Part shown: piece by piece, positions 50,000 to 58,757 of the stretch | Position numbering within the stretch: position 1 is the first letter of the stretch | Layout of the letters: every line of letters starts with the position of its first letter | Source: Agromyces sp. S2-1-8 | GTDB taxonomy: Bacteria; Actinomycetota; Actinomycetes; Actinomycetales; Microbacteriaceae | Assembly: GCF_021129215.1 (NCBI RefSeq) | Contig: NZ_JAJOLP010000001.1 | Span: 1,116,001 to 1,180,000, forward strand | Reading direction: 5' to 3' | Length of the DNA stretch: 64,000 nt | Translations under genes and position numbers: made by a program | Notes under the pieces: model-generated | What the model was told of the DNA's origin: nothing | Database searches by the model: none | The model's input: only the letters and a program-made list of their open reading frames with translations

Positions 50000-51520
50000 C
50001 TATCGGCGCAGCGTGGACCGCCGCACCGTGAACCGACGCAGTCCGACGAGCACGAGGCCGGCCGTCAGCGCGAGCGCTGCGAGGCCGAGCGCCGAGACGT
50101 CGGCGCCCGTCGAGGCGAGCGCGCCGTCGCCGGCCGCGATCACCATGTCACCGTCGGAGGCGACCGAAGAGCCGTCAGAACCGTCGTCGGAGCCGCCGTT
50201 CGAACCGTCACCGGGGTCGGTGGGGTTCGTCGGGTCCGTGGGGTCCGTGGGGTCGGTCGGGTCCGTCGGGTCCGTCGGGTCCGTCGGGTCCGTCGGGTCG
50301 GTCGGGTCCGTCGGGTCGACGATGGTCGTCGAGCCGTCCGTCTCGCTGTCGCCGATCACCGAGATCGCGTTGCCGCCGATCGTGATGGGCAGGGACAGGT
50401 CAGGCAGCAGCTGTGTTCCCCCGAGCAGCCCGCCGTCACCGTCCGTCGTCGCCGAACCGCCCCCGGTTCCCGGCAGAACGACCGTCTCTGCATTCGTCGA
50501 CGTGGAGTCGCCGATGCCCGAGATCGCATTGCCGCCGATCGTGATCGGCAGATCGAGCGCCGGCAGCACCTGCGTGCCGCCGAGGATCGAGTCCTCGCCG
50601 GACGTCGTCGCCTCGCCCGAGCCGCCCCCGGTGAGCACCGCGGTGGTCGCATCCGACGAGGTCGAGTCGCCGATCACCGAGATCGCGTTGCCGCCGACGG
50701 TGATCGGTGCATCGAGCGAGGGCAGCACCTGCGTGCCGCCGAGCAGGCTGTCCTCACCCGACGTCACCGCCTCGCCCGTGCCGGAGCCCGACCCGCCCGT
50801 GCCCACTTCGGTCACGGCGTCGCTCGACGACGAGTCGCCGATGCCCGAGATCGCGTTGCCGCCGACCGTGATCGGCAGATCCAGGTCGCCGAGGATCTGG
50901 GTGCCGCCGAGCAGGCTGTCCTCGCCCGACGTCACCGCCTCGCCGGCGCCCTCGTCCGAGCCGCCGGCCTCGGTCGCCACCGCGGTCGTCGCGTCGCTCG
51001 ACGACGAGTCGCCGACGACCGAGATCGCGTTGCCGCTCACGGTGACCGGCACGTCGACGTCGACGAGCCCCTGGGTGCCGCCCAGCAGCGAGTCGTCGCC
51101 ACTGGTCTCGGCGCTGCCCGCTTCGCTCGCACCGTCGTCGGTCGCGACCTCGGTGGTCGCATCCGACGACGACGAGTCGCCGATCACCGAGATCGCGTTG
51201 CCGCCCACGGTCACCGGGATGTCCACGTCGATGAGCGCCTGGCTGCCCGACCCGATGCCGTCGTCGCCGGAGGTGACGGCGACCGGTTCGGCGTCAGCGG
51301 TCGAGACCTCCGTCGCGGCATCCGACGACGACGAGTCGCCGATGAGCGAGATCGCGTTGCCGCCGATCGTCACGGGAAGGTCGATCGAGATCCCCGCCTG
51401 GGTTCCCGATGCGATGCCGTCGTCGCCACCCGTGTCCGCGTGGGCGACGCCGGCCCCGAGGAGCGTGAGCCCCCCGGCGAAGAGGGTCGCGTACAGCGCC
51501 CTCAATGCCATTCTCTTCAT
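50000..51520 (-). CDS. Seven-module chaplin-like surface protein with LAXTG sortase signal
   Basis: 506 residues, strong AGGAGG site before the ATG. Signal peptide 1-28 (GAGVAHAD). Seven modules of about 40 residues start near 32, 85, 140, 199, 255, 308 and 361; each reads roughly LPITVGGNAISVIGDSSSSDA with a preceding GTQ. This matches the chaplin core PVNVCGNTVNVIG except that the cysteines are replaced by glycine or serine. Ten DPT tripeptides (402-431) form a rigid spacer, then LASTG at 468-472, a hydrophobic helix and RR tail: a sortase E-type LAXTG anchor. Likely a covalently wall-linked, hydrophobic surface protein. Confidence 0.85.
   Translation of the reverse strand: MKRMALRALYATLFAGGLTLLGAGVAHADTGGDDGIASGTQAGISIDLPVTIGGNAISLIGDSSSSDAATEVSTADAEPVAVTSGDDGIGSGSQALIDVDIPVTVGGNAISVIGDSSSSDATTEVATDDGASEAGSAETSGDDSLLGGTQGLVDVDVPVTVSGNAISVVGDSSSSDATTAVATEAGGSDEGAGEAVTSGEDSLLGGTQILGDLDLPITVGGNAISGIGDSSSSDAVTEVGTGGSGSGTGEAVTSGEDSLLGGTQVLPSLDAPITVGGNAISVIGDSTSSDATTAVLTGGGSGEATTSGEDSILGGTQVLPALDLPITIGGNAISGIGDSTSTNAETVVLPGTGGGSATTDGDGGLLGGTQLLPDLSLPITIGGNAISVIGDSETDGSTTIVDPTDPTDPTDPTDPTDPTDPTDPTDPTDPTNPTDPGDGSNGGSDDGSDGSSVASDGDMVIAAGDGALASTGADVSALGLAALALTAGLVLVGLRRFTVRRSTLRR
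50228..50317 (-). repeat. Ten tandem 9-bp units encoding Asp-Pro-Thr
   Basis: Plus-strand unit is GGGTCCGTC or one-base variants. Near-identical copies suggest recent slippage, so copy number may vary between strains. Confidence 0.85.
50324..51427 (-). repeat. Seven chaplin-like modules (about 160-170 bp each)
   Basis: Each unit carries the near-identical core GAGATCGCGTTGCCGCCG on the plus strand, with divergent linkers of 10-20 residues. Cores at codons 48-62, 102-114, 157-170, 215-228, 271-284, 325-337 and 378-390. Confidence 0.85.
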
Positions 51521-51621
51521 GATCCAGTCCTCCTGACTGATGGGTGATTTCGCTCCCGGGCAGGGAGCGATGACCGTGTCCGCGGGGGCACGCAGGCGCG
51601 TGCGAGCGGACCGGTCCCCGG

Positions 51622-52755
51622 TCAGTCAGGGGTGGAATCGGTGTCGTACACCGGCGACGACGGCAGCTCGTCGTCGACGGAGTGGAGCACGAGCGACGTG
51701 AGTGCGTCGAGTTCGAGAGCGGCGTGGGCCGTGTCGGCGGCGCTCGACGCGCCGCCCGAGCCCGCGCCGGAAGCGCCCGAGCCGGAACCGGCTCCGCCGG
51801 AGCCGCCGGCAGGCGGTGTCGCCACGGGTGAATGGTCGCCGGGCGGGGCTCCGCCGCCACCCGGCAGTGCGGCGCCGGAACCGAGGCCGCCCACCGTCTC
51901 GGCGACCCGTCCGGACCCCTCGGGTCCGAGTGCGATGCCCGACGAGGGCACCGCAGCCGATGCGCCGGGAAGCACGGGCGCCAGCGGCGCGTTCGGCGCC
52001 TGAACGCCCGGTGTGCCGGGCTGCTCGCCGGGAACACCCGGGTCGACCCCCGGGATGCCCGGGCCGGCCGAACCGCCGTCGCCCGGAAGCACGGGGATCG
52101 AGGGGATCTCGGGGATGACGCCGGTGCCGTCGGTCGGCAGCTCGCCGGGCGTGCCGACGACCGTGCCGAGGGTGTCGTCGACCGCGCCGACGACGGGGTC
52201 GAGGACGCCTCCGACGGTGTCGTCGCCGAGCAGGCCGCCGACGATCGGGAGCGATCCGACGAGTCCGTCGACAGCACCGGTGACAGGGGTCGTGATCGAG
52301 CCGACGGTGTCGCCGCCGGCGATGTCGGAGACCGTGCCCGTGACCTCGTTGACGACCGTTCCGACGGTGCCGTTTCCGGTGCTGACCACGTCATTCGTGG
52401 TGTCGGTGACGGTGTCGACGACGTTCGGAACGACCGCTTCGACGACGTCGCCGACAGGTGCCGGGGCGACGTCGACGACGGGCTCGACGAGCTGGTTCAC
52501 CGGCTCGGTGACCGCGTCGACGACCCCGCCGAGCGTGTCGCCGACCGCACCGGTCGCATCGGTCACGCCGCCCACGAGCGAGGTCACGCCGCCGAGCAGT
52601 CCGCCCGGCTTCGACTCCTCGGCCGATGCGCTCGATGCGCTCGAGAAGAGCGAGAACGCGAGCCAGATCGCCGAGCACACGAGGGCCAGGAGGCCATATC
52701 GAAGAAGCGCAGCGCGGAGCCACGGCACCTGCCGCTCGGCAACCGCTGTGGCCAT
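51622..52755 (-). CDS. Secreted low-complexity Val/Gly/Thr-Pro protein of the chaplin-like locus
   Basis: 377 residues from ATG 52755, which has GAGGTGG upstream (ATG 52782 adds nine residues). Residues 10-45 form one long hydrophobic segment, signal or anchor. Residues 50-200 consist of degenerate units such as VGDTLGGVVDAV, VVNEVTGTVSDI and GLVGSLPIVGGLLGDD, hydrophobic beta-prone repeats; 200-280 are Pro/Gly-rich (PGIPGVDPGVPGEQPGTPG); then a Gly/Ser linker and a soluble tail. No sortase motif. It lies 101 bp upstream of the chaplin-like gene on the same strand, so both are probably surface components. No known family. Confidence 0.7.
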   Translation of the reverse strand: MATAVAERQVPWLRAALLRYGLLALVCSAIWLAFSLFSSASSASAEESKPGGLLGGVTSLVGGVTDATGAVGDTLGGVVDAVTEPVNQLVEPVVDVAPAPVGDVVEAVVPNVVDTVTDTTNDVVSTGNGTVGTVVNEVTGTVSDIAGGDTVGSITTPVTGAVDGLVGSLPIVGGLLGDDTVGGVLDPVVGAVDDTLGTVVGTPGELPTDGTGVIPEIPSIPVLPGDGGSAGPGIPGVDPGVPGEQPGTPGVQAPNAPLAPVLPGASAAVPSSGIALGPEGSGRVAETVGGLGSGAALPGGGGAPPGDHSPVATPPAGGSGGAGSGSGASGAGSGGASSAADTAHAALELDALTSLVLHSVDDELPSSPVYDTDSTPD

Positions 52756-52898
52756 GGCCCACCACCTCACGTCGAGCGCCACCTTACCGAGGGTGCTCGC
52801 CGCGCGACGACCCCCGTTCGGGGGTCAATCGGATCTTCTTCACCTCGAATTCGACACTCGGTGACATCCGTCGTCGACCCTGCTGCGAGAATCGAGCA

Positions 52899-55800
52899 AT
52901 GCACCTGCTCGCTGCGCTCAGCATGAAGAACCGCGCCCTCATCGCGCTCGTCACGATCGTGGTCGCGATCTTCGGCGGCATCTCGCTCACGAGCCTCAAG
53001 CAGGAGCTCGCGCCCTCGATCGAGTTCCCGCAGTTGTCGATCGTCTCCAGCTATCCGGGCGCTTCACCCGATGTCGTCAACAACGACGTGTCGACGCCCA
53101 TCGAGACCGCGATCCAGGGCATCACGGGCCTCGAGTCGACCTCGACGACGAGCTCGACCGGACTCAGCCGGGTCACGGCGAGCTTCACGTACGGCACCGA
53201 CCTCGCGTTCGCCGAGCAGAAGCTGCTGTCGGCGGTCAACCGCATCCAGAATCAGTTGCCCGACGACGTCGACCCGCAGGTCATCGCGCTCTCGCTCGAC
53301 GACTTCCCCGTGCTGCAGATCGCGGTCACCGGCGCCGACGACGTCAGCGCCCTCTCCGACGAGATCGAGCGCACGACGCTCGGCGAGATCACCGACGTCG
53401 ACGGCGTCCGCGACGCGACCCTCGTGGGCGAGATCGGCCAGCGCGTGACGATCACGCCCGACCCCGAGAAGCTCGCCGCCCACGGCCTGACGCAGCAGAC
53501 GATCCGCGACGCGCTCGCCCAGAACGGCCTGCTCGTGCCGGCCGGCACGATCACCGAGGGCGACTCGACCTTCGCGGTGCAGACGGGCACCCGCATCGGC
53601 AGCGTCGACGAGATCGCGGCGCTGCCGGTGCTCGGCGCGACCGAGGTGCAGGTGCCGGACGACTCGGAGTTCGTGCCCGACGACGTCACGACGCCGCCGA
53701 CCGACGGTGGAGACGGTCTCGCCGACGGCACCGACGTCGTGCGCGTGCCCGTCGCGGCGACCATCGCGGATGTCTCGACCGTCGCCCTGACCGACAACCC
53801 CGTGACGAGCATCTCGCGCGTGAACGGCGAGCCGGCCCTCACCATCTCGGTCACGAAGCTCCCGGCCGCGAACACGGTCGAGGTGTCGAACGCGGTGACG
53901 GCGCTGCTGCCCGACCTCGAGGCGTCGCTCGACACGACCAACCCGGGGGCGACGTTCACCGTCGTCTTCGACCAGGCGCCCTACATCGAGCAGTCGATCG
54001 AGTCGCTCGCGACCGAGGGACTGCTCGGCCTCGCCTTCGCGGTCCTCGTCATCCTGATCTTCCTGATGTCGGTGCGGGCGACCCTCGTCACCGCGATCTC
54101 GATCCCCACGTCGGTGCTCATCACCTTCATCGGCCTGCAGGTCGCCGACTACACGCTCAACATCCTCACGCTCGGCGCGCTCACGATCGCGATCGGGCGC
54201 GTGGTCGACGACTCGATCGTCGTCATCGAGAACATCAAGCGGCACCTCGTCGAGGGCGTCGACAAGGCGTCGACCATCGTGCGCGCCGTGCGCGAGGTCG
54301 CCGGCGCGATCACCGCGTCGACGATCACGACCGTCGCCGTCTTCCTGCCGATCGCGCTCGTCGAGGGCGTGACGGGCGAGCTGTTCCGGCCGTTCTCGCT
54401 CACGGTCACGATCGCCCTGCTCGCGTCGCTGCTCGTCTCGCTCACCATCGTGCCCGTGCTCGCGTACTGGTTCCTGAAGCCCGCGAAGCTGCGCAAGGTC
54501 GAGGGCTCCGAAGACACCGCCGACGAGGCGGAGCTCGAGGCCGAGGAGGCCGCCGCCGCATTCGTCGACGACGTGTGGCTCGCACCCGAGCTGCGAGACG
54601 AGAGCGGCGCGACCGGGCTGCCCGTCTCGCGCCCGTCGGGCGTCGCGACGGCCGAGCGGGCCGCCGCCGAGGCATCCCCCTCGGTCGCCCACCCGGTGGT
54701 CGACGAGCTCGAGCACCCGTCGCGGCTGCAGCGCGGTTACCTGCCGATCATCGCCTGGACGCTCAAGCACGGCGTCGTCACGATCATCATCGCGGTGCTC
54801 GTGCTCGCCGGCACGGTCGCGATGACGCCGCTCATGAAGACCAACTTCCTCGGGTCGAGCGGGCAGAACACGTTCCGCGTGTCGCAGGAGCTGCCCGTCG
54901 GCACGAGCCTCGACGCGCTCGACGCGGCGTCGAAGCCGGTCGAGCAGGTGCTGCGCGACACCGATGGCGTCGAGACCGTGCAGACCTCGATCGGCACCGG
55001 TTCCAACCCGCTCGCCGCGGCGTTCGGCGGCGGCGGCGCGAACGTGACCTACTCGGTCACGACCGACGACGACGCCGACCAGGACGCCCTGCAGGCCGAG
55101 GTGCGCGACGAGCTCGACGGGCTCGACGCCGACGAGGTGGGCGAGGTCTCGCTCGCCGCATCGAGCGGCTTCGGCGCCTCGAACGACATCGAGGTCGACA
55201 TCACCGCCTCGAACGCGGAGGACCTGCAGGACGCGACCGACGCGGTCGTCGACGAGCTCGACGGCGTCGACTCGGTGTCGCAGGTCACGTCGAACCTCTC
55301 CGAGTCGCGCCCGTACGTGGCGGTCGAGGTGAACCGGGCGGATGCCGCGGCGGCCGGCTACTCCGAGGTCGCGCTCGGCGGGCTCGTGTCGGCGGCGATG
55401 CAGCCGCAGAGCGCCGGATCGGTCGTGATCGACGAGAAGACGCTGACGATCTACCTCGCGAGCGAGAACCCGCCGGTCACCGTCGAGGAGCTCTCGGCGC
55501 TCGAGGTGCCGACCCCGGCCGGCGTCGTGCGCCTCGACACCCTCGCGACGGTCGAGCAGGTCGAGGGTCCCGCCTCGGTCACGACCGTGCAGGGGCTGCG
55601 CAGCTCGACCGTGTCGGCCACTCCCGCCGGCGACGACCTCGGCACGGCGTCGGGTCAGGTGCAGGCGGCCGTGAACACGGTCGACCTGCCCGAGGGAACG
55701 ACGGCGTCGATCGGCGGCGTCACCGCCGACCAGCAGGAGTCGTTCTCGCAGCTCGGCCTCGCGCTGCTCGCGGCGATCCTCATCGTCTACATCGTCATGG

Positions 55801-56321
55801 TCGCGACGTTCCGCTCGCTGCTGCAGCCGCTGCTGCTGCTCGTCTCGGTGCCGTTCGCGGCCACGGGCGCGATCGCACTGCAGGTCGTCACGGGCATCCC
55901 GCTCGGCGTCGCCTCGCTCGTCGGCGTGCTCATGCTCGTCGGCATCGTCGTCACGAACGCGATCGTGCTGGTCGACCTCGTGAACCAGTACCGCGACCGC
56001 GGCATGAACGTGCGCGACGCGCTCATGCACGGTGCGTCGCGTCGTCTGCGCCCGATCCTGATGACGGCGCTCGCGACGATCTTCGCGCTGCTGCCCATGG
56101 CGCTCGGCATCACCGGTCACGGCGGGTTCATCTCGCAGCCGCTCGCGATCGTCGTGATCGGCGGCCTCCTGTCGTCGACGCTGCTCACGCTCGTCGTGCT
56201 GCCCGTGCTCTACGACCTCGTCGAGGGCGGTCGCGAGCGCCGGCGGGCGAGGAAGGCGGCCAAGGCGGCGGGTGCGGGAGCGACGCCGGCGGCCCCCGAG
56301 GTCGCCGCGCCGGTCGAGTAG
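52899..56321 (+). CDS. RND-family efflux permease (HAE1/SwrC-like)
   Basis: 1140 residues, AcrB-like. N-terminal helix, then FPQLSIVSSYPGASPDVVNNDVS, the family marker. Porter subdomains at 35-340 and 700-900; membrane blocks at 380-560 and 960-1110 with GRVVDDSIVVIENIKRHL (motif with acidic residues) and GIVVTNAIVLVDLVNQYRDRG. An acidic insert near 520-600 (EGSEDTADEAELEAEEAAA) between TM halves is unusual. No periplasmic adaptor or outer-membrane partner is adjacent, as in Gram-positive SwrC/YerP. GAGAAT lies 6 nt before the ATG. Its TAG stop is provided by a family A repeat. Confidence 0.9.
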   Translation: MHLLAALSMKNRALIALVTIVVAIFGGISLTSLKQELAPSIEFPQLSIVSSYPGASPDVVNNDVSTPIETAIQGITGLESTSTTSSTGLSRVTASFTYGTDLAFAEQKLLSAVNRIQNQLPDDVDPQVIALSLDDFPVLQIAVTGADDVSALSDEIERTTLGEITDVDGVRDATLVGEIGQRVTITPDPEKLAAHGLTQQTIRDALAQNGLLVPAGTITEGDSTFAVQTGTRIGSVDEIAALPVLGATEVQVPDDSEFVPDDVTTPPTDGGDGLADGTDVVRVPVAATIADVSTVALTDNPVTSISRVNGEPALTISVTKLPAANTVEVSNAVTALLPDLEASLDTTNPGATFTVVFDQAPYIEQSIESLATEGLLGLAFAVLVILIFLMSVRATLVTAISIPTSVLITFIGLQVADYTLNILTLGALTIAIGRVVDDSIVVIENIKRHLVEGVDKASTIVRAVREVAGAITASTITTVAVFLPIALVEGVTGELFRPFSLTVTIALLASLLVSLTIVPVLAYWFLKPAKLRKVEGSEDTADEAELEAEEAAAAFVDDVWLAPELRDESGATGLPVSRPSGVATAERAAAEASPSVAHPVVDELEHPSRLQRGYLPIIAWTLKHGVVTIIIAVLVLAGTVAMTPLMKTNFLGSSGQNTFRVSQELPVGTSLDALDAASKPVEQVLRDTDGVETVQTSIGTGSNPLAAAFGGGGANVTYSVTTDDDADQDALQAEVRDELDGLDADEVGEVSLAASSGFGASNDIEVDITASNAEDLQDATDAVVDELDGVDSVSQVTSNLSESRPYVAVEVNRADAAAAGYSEVALGGLVSAAMQPQSAGSVVIDEKTLTIYLASENPPVTVEELSALEVPTPAGVVRLDTLATVEQVEGPASVTTVQGLRSSTVSATPAGDDLGTASGQVQAAVNTVDLPEGTTASIGGVTADQQESFSQLGLALLAAILIVYIVMVATFRSLLQPLLLLVSVPFAATGAIALQVVTGIPLGVASLVGVLMLVGIVVTNAIVLVDLVNQYRDRGMNVRDALMHGASRRLRPILMTALATIFALLPMALGITGHGGFISQPLAIVVIGGLLSSTLLTLVVLPVLYDLVEGGRERRRARKAAKAAGAGATPAAPEVAAPVE

Positions 56322-56381
56322 GCGCGGAGCCCCCGCTGCGGGGATCGATGCACGTCCTGCTCCGTCGGCGCTACTCGACCG
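56311..56381. repeat. Family A palindrome providing stop codons to both convergent genes
   Basis: CGGTCGAGTAGGCGCGGAGC (56311-56330) and GCTCCGTCGGCGCTACTCGACCG (56359-56381) face each other, with inner hairpin CCCCGC-T-GCGGGG (56331-56343). GTCGAGTAG on each strand ends the RND permease and the sigma factor. Confidence 0.8.
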
Positions 56382-57732
56382 CCGGGGGCCCGCCGAGCTC
56401 TGCGATCCGCGCGAGCAGCGCCTCGCGCTCCCGTGCGTTGCCCGTGAGCCGGGCGGCCGTCTCGAGCTCGCCGCGCGCCTCGCCGGTGCGCCCGAGGCGA
56501 GCGAGCAGCTCGCCGCGCACGGCCGGCAGCGGGGGATACCCGGCGAGCCTCCCGCCGGCGACGAGCTCGTCGACGACCCGGAGCGCCGACGCCGGCCCCG
56601 TCGCCATCGCGATCGCCGCGGCGCGGTTGAGCTCCACGACGGGCGACGGGGCGATGCGACCGAGCGCCTCGTAGAGCACGACGACCTGGGCCCAGTCGGT
56701 CTCGTCGGCCGAGGGGGCGACCGCATGGCAGCCGGCGATCGCGGCCTGCAGGCCGTACGCGGCGCGCCCGCGCCCGATGCGGTCGGCCCGGTCGAGCGCC
56801 GCCCGCCCGCGGGCGATCTGCGCGCGGTCCCAGCGCGAGCGGTCCTGCTTGTCGAGGGGGATCGCACTGCCGTCGCGCGCCGTGCGCGCCGGGAAGCGGG
56901 CGGCGGTGAACTCCATGAGCGCGACGAGCGACTGCGCCTCGGGCTCGCGGGGCATGAGGCCCGCCACGATCCGGGCGAGCCGCAGGGCCTCGGCCGAGAC
57001 GTCCGGCCGCAGCCATTCCTCGCCCGACGCGGGCAGGTAGCCCTCGTTGAAGATCAGGTAGAGCACGTGCAGCACCGAGGCGAGGCGCTCGGGGTACTCG
57101 TTCGGCTCGGGCACGGCGAAGGGCACGTTCGCGGCGGCGAGGGTCTTCTTCGCGCGCACGATCCGCTGCTGGATCGTCGCGGTCGGCACGAGGAACGCGC
57201 GGGCGATCTCCTCGCTCGAGAGGCCGCCGACGATGCGCAGCGTCAGCGCGATCTGGGCCTCGCGCGACAGCACGGGGTGGCATGAGACGAAGACGAGCCG
57301 CAGCACGTCGTCGTCGATCGTGTCGGGGTCCCAGAAGGTGTCGGATGCCTCGCCGCCCTGCTGCTCGAGATCGCGCGCCATCGCGGCGTACCGCTCGTCG
57401 AGCCGTTCGCGCCGGCGCCAGCCGTCGATGGCCCGGCGCTTCGCGACCGCCGTCAGCCATGCGCCGGGGTTGCGCGGCACGCCCTCGTCGGGCCACTGCC
57501 CGAGGGCCTCGACGAGCGCCTCCTGCGCGAGGTCCTCGGCCTGGCCGACGTCGCCGGTGAAGCGGGCGAGCGTCGCGACGATGCGAGCCGACTCGATGCG
57601 CCAGACCGCGGCGATCTCGCGCCGGGCGCGGTCGGCGTCGGCCGGGCCGGAGGTGCCGCCGCCGGAATGCCGGGCCCGGTCGGCGTCGGCGTGCGCCGAA
57701 CCGGCCGAGCCCGAGGCATCCGTCTCGCTCAT
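56371..57732 (-). CDS. ECF42-type RNA polymerase sigma factor with C-terminal TPR-like domain
   Basis: 453 residues. Sigma region 2 at about 40-110 (RIESARIVATLARFTGDVGQAED, ALVEALGQWPDEGVPRNPGAWL), region 4 at about 150-200 (ALTLRIVGGLSSEEIARAFLV, then QQRIVRAKKTL), followed by the long SnoaL-free C-terminal extension typical of ECF42 (PNEYPERLASVLHVLYLIFNEGY, VALMEFTAARFPART). ECF42 factors work with a DGPF/YCII protein, present just upstream. Stop from a family A repeat. Confidence 0.9.
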   Translation of the reverse strand: MSETDASGSAGSAHADADRARHSGGGTSGPADADRARREIAAVWRIESARIVATLARFTGDVGQAEDLAQEALVEALGQWPDEGVPRNPGAWLTAVAKRRAIDGWRRRERLDERYAAMARDLEQQGGEASDTFWDPDTIDDDVLRLVFVSCHPVLSREAQIALTLRIVGGLSSEEIARAFLVPTATIQQRIVRAKKTLAAANVPFAVPEPNEYPERLASVLHVLYLIFNEGYLPASGEEWLRPDVSAEALRLARIVAGLMPREPEAQSLVALMEFTAARFPARTARDGSAIPLDKQDRSRWDRAQIARGRAALDRADRIGRGRAAYGLQAAIAGCHAVAPSADETDWAQVVVLYEALGRIAPSPVVELNRAAAIAMATGPASALRVVDELVAGGRLAGYPPLPAVRGELLARLGRTGEARGELETAARLTGNAREREALLARIAELGGPPAVE

Positions 57733-57739
57733 GGTGCGG

Positions 57740-58174
57740 TCACGCCCCCGCCGTGCCCAGGCGACCCTCGGCCTCCTCGCGCCAGCCGGCCTCCTTCTGG
57801 ATCCACTCGTTGTCCTGCGGGAAGTCCTCGAGCTCGGTGACGCGACGCACCTCGAGCTTCGAGCCGGGGCCGAGCGGGCAGCGCTTGGCCCACTCCGCGG
57901 CCTCCTCGGGGCTCTGCGCCTGGATGATCCAGAAGCCGTTGAAGAGCTCCTTCGTCTCGCCGTAGGGGCCGTCCGTCACCACGGGCGGGGTCTGGTCGAA
58001 GTCGACGACGAAACCCTCCTTCGCGTCGGTCAGTCCCTCGCCCGCGAGCAGCACGCCGGCCTTGATGAGCGACTCGTTGTAGGCGCCCATCGCGGCGATG
58101 ACCTCGTTGAAATCGAGCTGCTCGTAGGCCTCGACGGCGGCGTCGTTCGATCGCATGATCAGCATGTACTTCAC
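57740..58174 (-). CDS. YCII/DGPF-domain protein, partner of the ECF42 sigma factor
   Basis: 144 residues from GTG 58174 with AAGGAGAAC upstream. VKYMLIMRSNDAAVEAYEQL, then GLTDAKEGFVVDFDQTPPVV, TDGPYGETKELFNGFWII (the DGP[FY] motif) and ELEDFPQDNEW match the family. Ferredoxin-like fold of unknown chemistry. It precedes the sigma gene by 7 bp, forming the conserved two-gene module. Confidence 0.9.
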   Translation of the reverse strand: MKYMLIMRSNDAAVEAYEQLDFNEVIAAMGAYNESLIKAGVLLAGEGLTDAKEGFVVDFDQTPPVVTDGPYGETKELFNGFWIIQAQSPEEAAEWAKRCPLGPGSKLEVRRVTELEDFPQDNEWIQKEAGWREEAEGRLGTAGA

Positions 58175-58327
58175 GGTGTTCTCCTTGTTCGGATCGATGT
58201 CGATGCGGGGCCGAAGTGCCCGCCTCACTCATGCGTCGAACGGGGCGGGGGCCGGATCGACATCCGGGCGGAAAAAGTTCGGAACTGTTTCGGCCATGTT
58301 CTCAGACGCCGATCGGCTTGGTGATTG

Positions 58328-58344
58328 ATACCCCACCGGGGTAT
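58328..58344 (+). promoter_or_regulatory. CsoR-type copper operator with -10 box
   Basis: ATACCCC-ACC-GGGGTAT is a perfect inverted repeat of the CsoR operator class. TATAGT (58342-58347) is a good -10 with TTGGTG (58318-58323) 18 bp upstream. No csoR gene is in the window. Confidence 0.8.
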
Positions 58345-58375
58345 AGTTCTGAATATCGAGGGAAGGATGACCGAC

Positions 58376-58744
58376 ATGACCCACAGCCACGCCGCCACCA
58401 CCGTGCCCGAGGGCGCCACCGAACTCCAGCTGGTCGACCAGGCCGCCGCTGCGGATGCCTCGTGCGCGTGCTGCGCGATCCCCGACGCCGCGGCGACGTC
58501 GACCGCGCCCGCCGAACTCGACGGACTCGTGAGCGCCCACTACGCCGTCGCCGGCATGACCTGCGGCAACTGCGTGCGCCACGTCAGCGCCGAGCTCGCC
58601 GCCATCGAGGGCGTGGAGGCGGTCGAGGTCGAGCTCGTCGCCGGCGGCGTCTCGACCGTCACGGTGCGCAGCAGCTCGCCGCTCGCCGACGCCGCGGTCG
58701 CCGCCGCCGTCGAGGAGGCCGGCTACGAGGTCGTCCCGCGCTGA
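58376..58744 (+). CDS. Heavy-metal-associated (HMA) domain copper chaperone-like protein
   Basis: 122 residues; ATG 58376 has GGAAGG at ideal distance, ATG 58367 is the alternative. The N-terminus is His/Thr-rich (MTHSHAATT) and carries CACC near residue 32. The C-terminal half is an HMA domain, VAGMTCGNCVRHVSAEL with the CxxC copper site and EAGYEVVPR at the end. It combines a long unstructured metal-rich leader with a CopZ-like fold. CsoR-type operator upstream marks it as copper-induced. Confidence 0.87.
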   Translation: MTHSHAATTVPEGATELQLVDQAAAADASCACCAIPDAAATSTAPAELDGLVSAHYAVAGMTCGNCVRHVSAELAAIEGVEAVEVELVAGGVSTVTVRSSSPLADAAVAAAVEEAGYEVVPR

Positions 58745-58757
58745 GCGCGGGAGGGCG

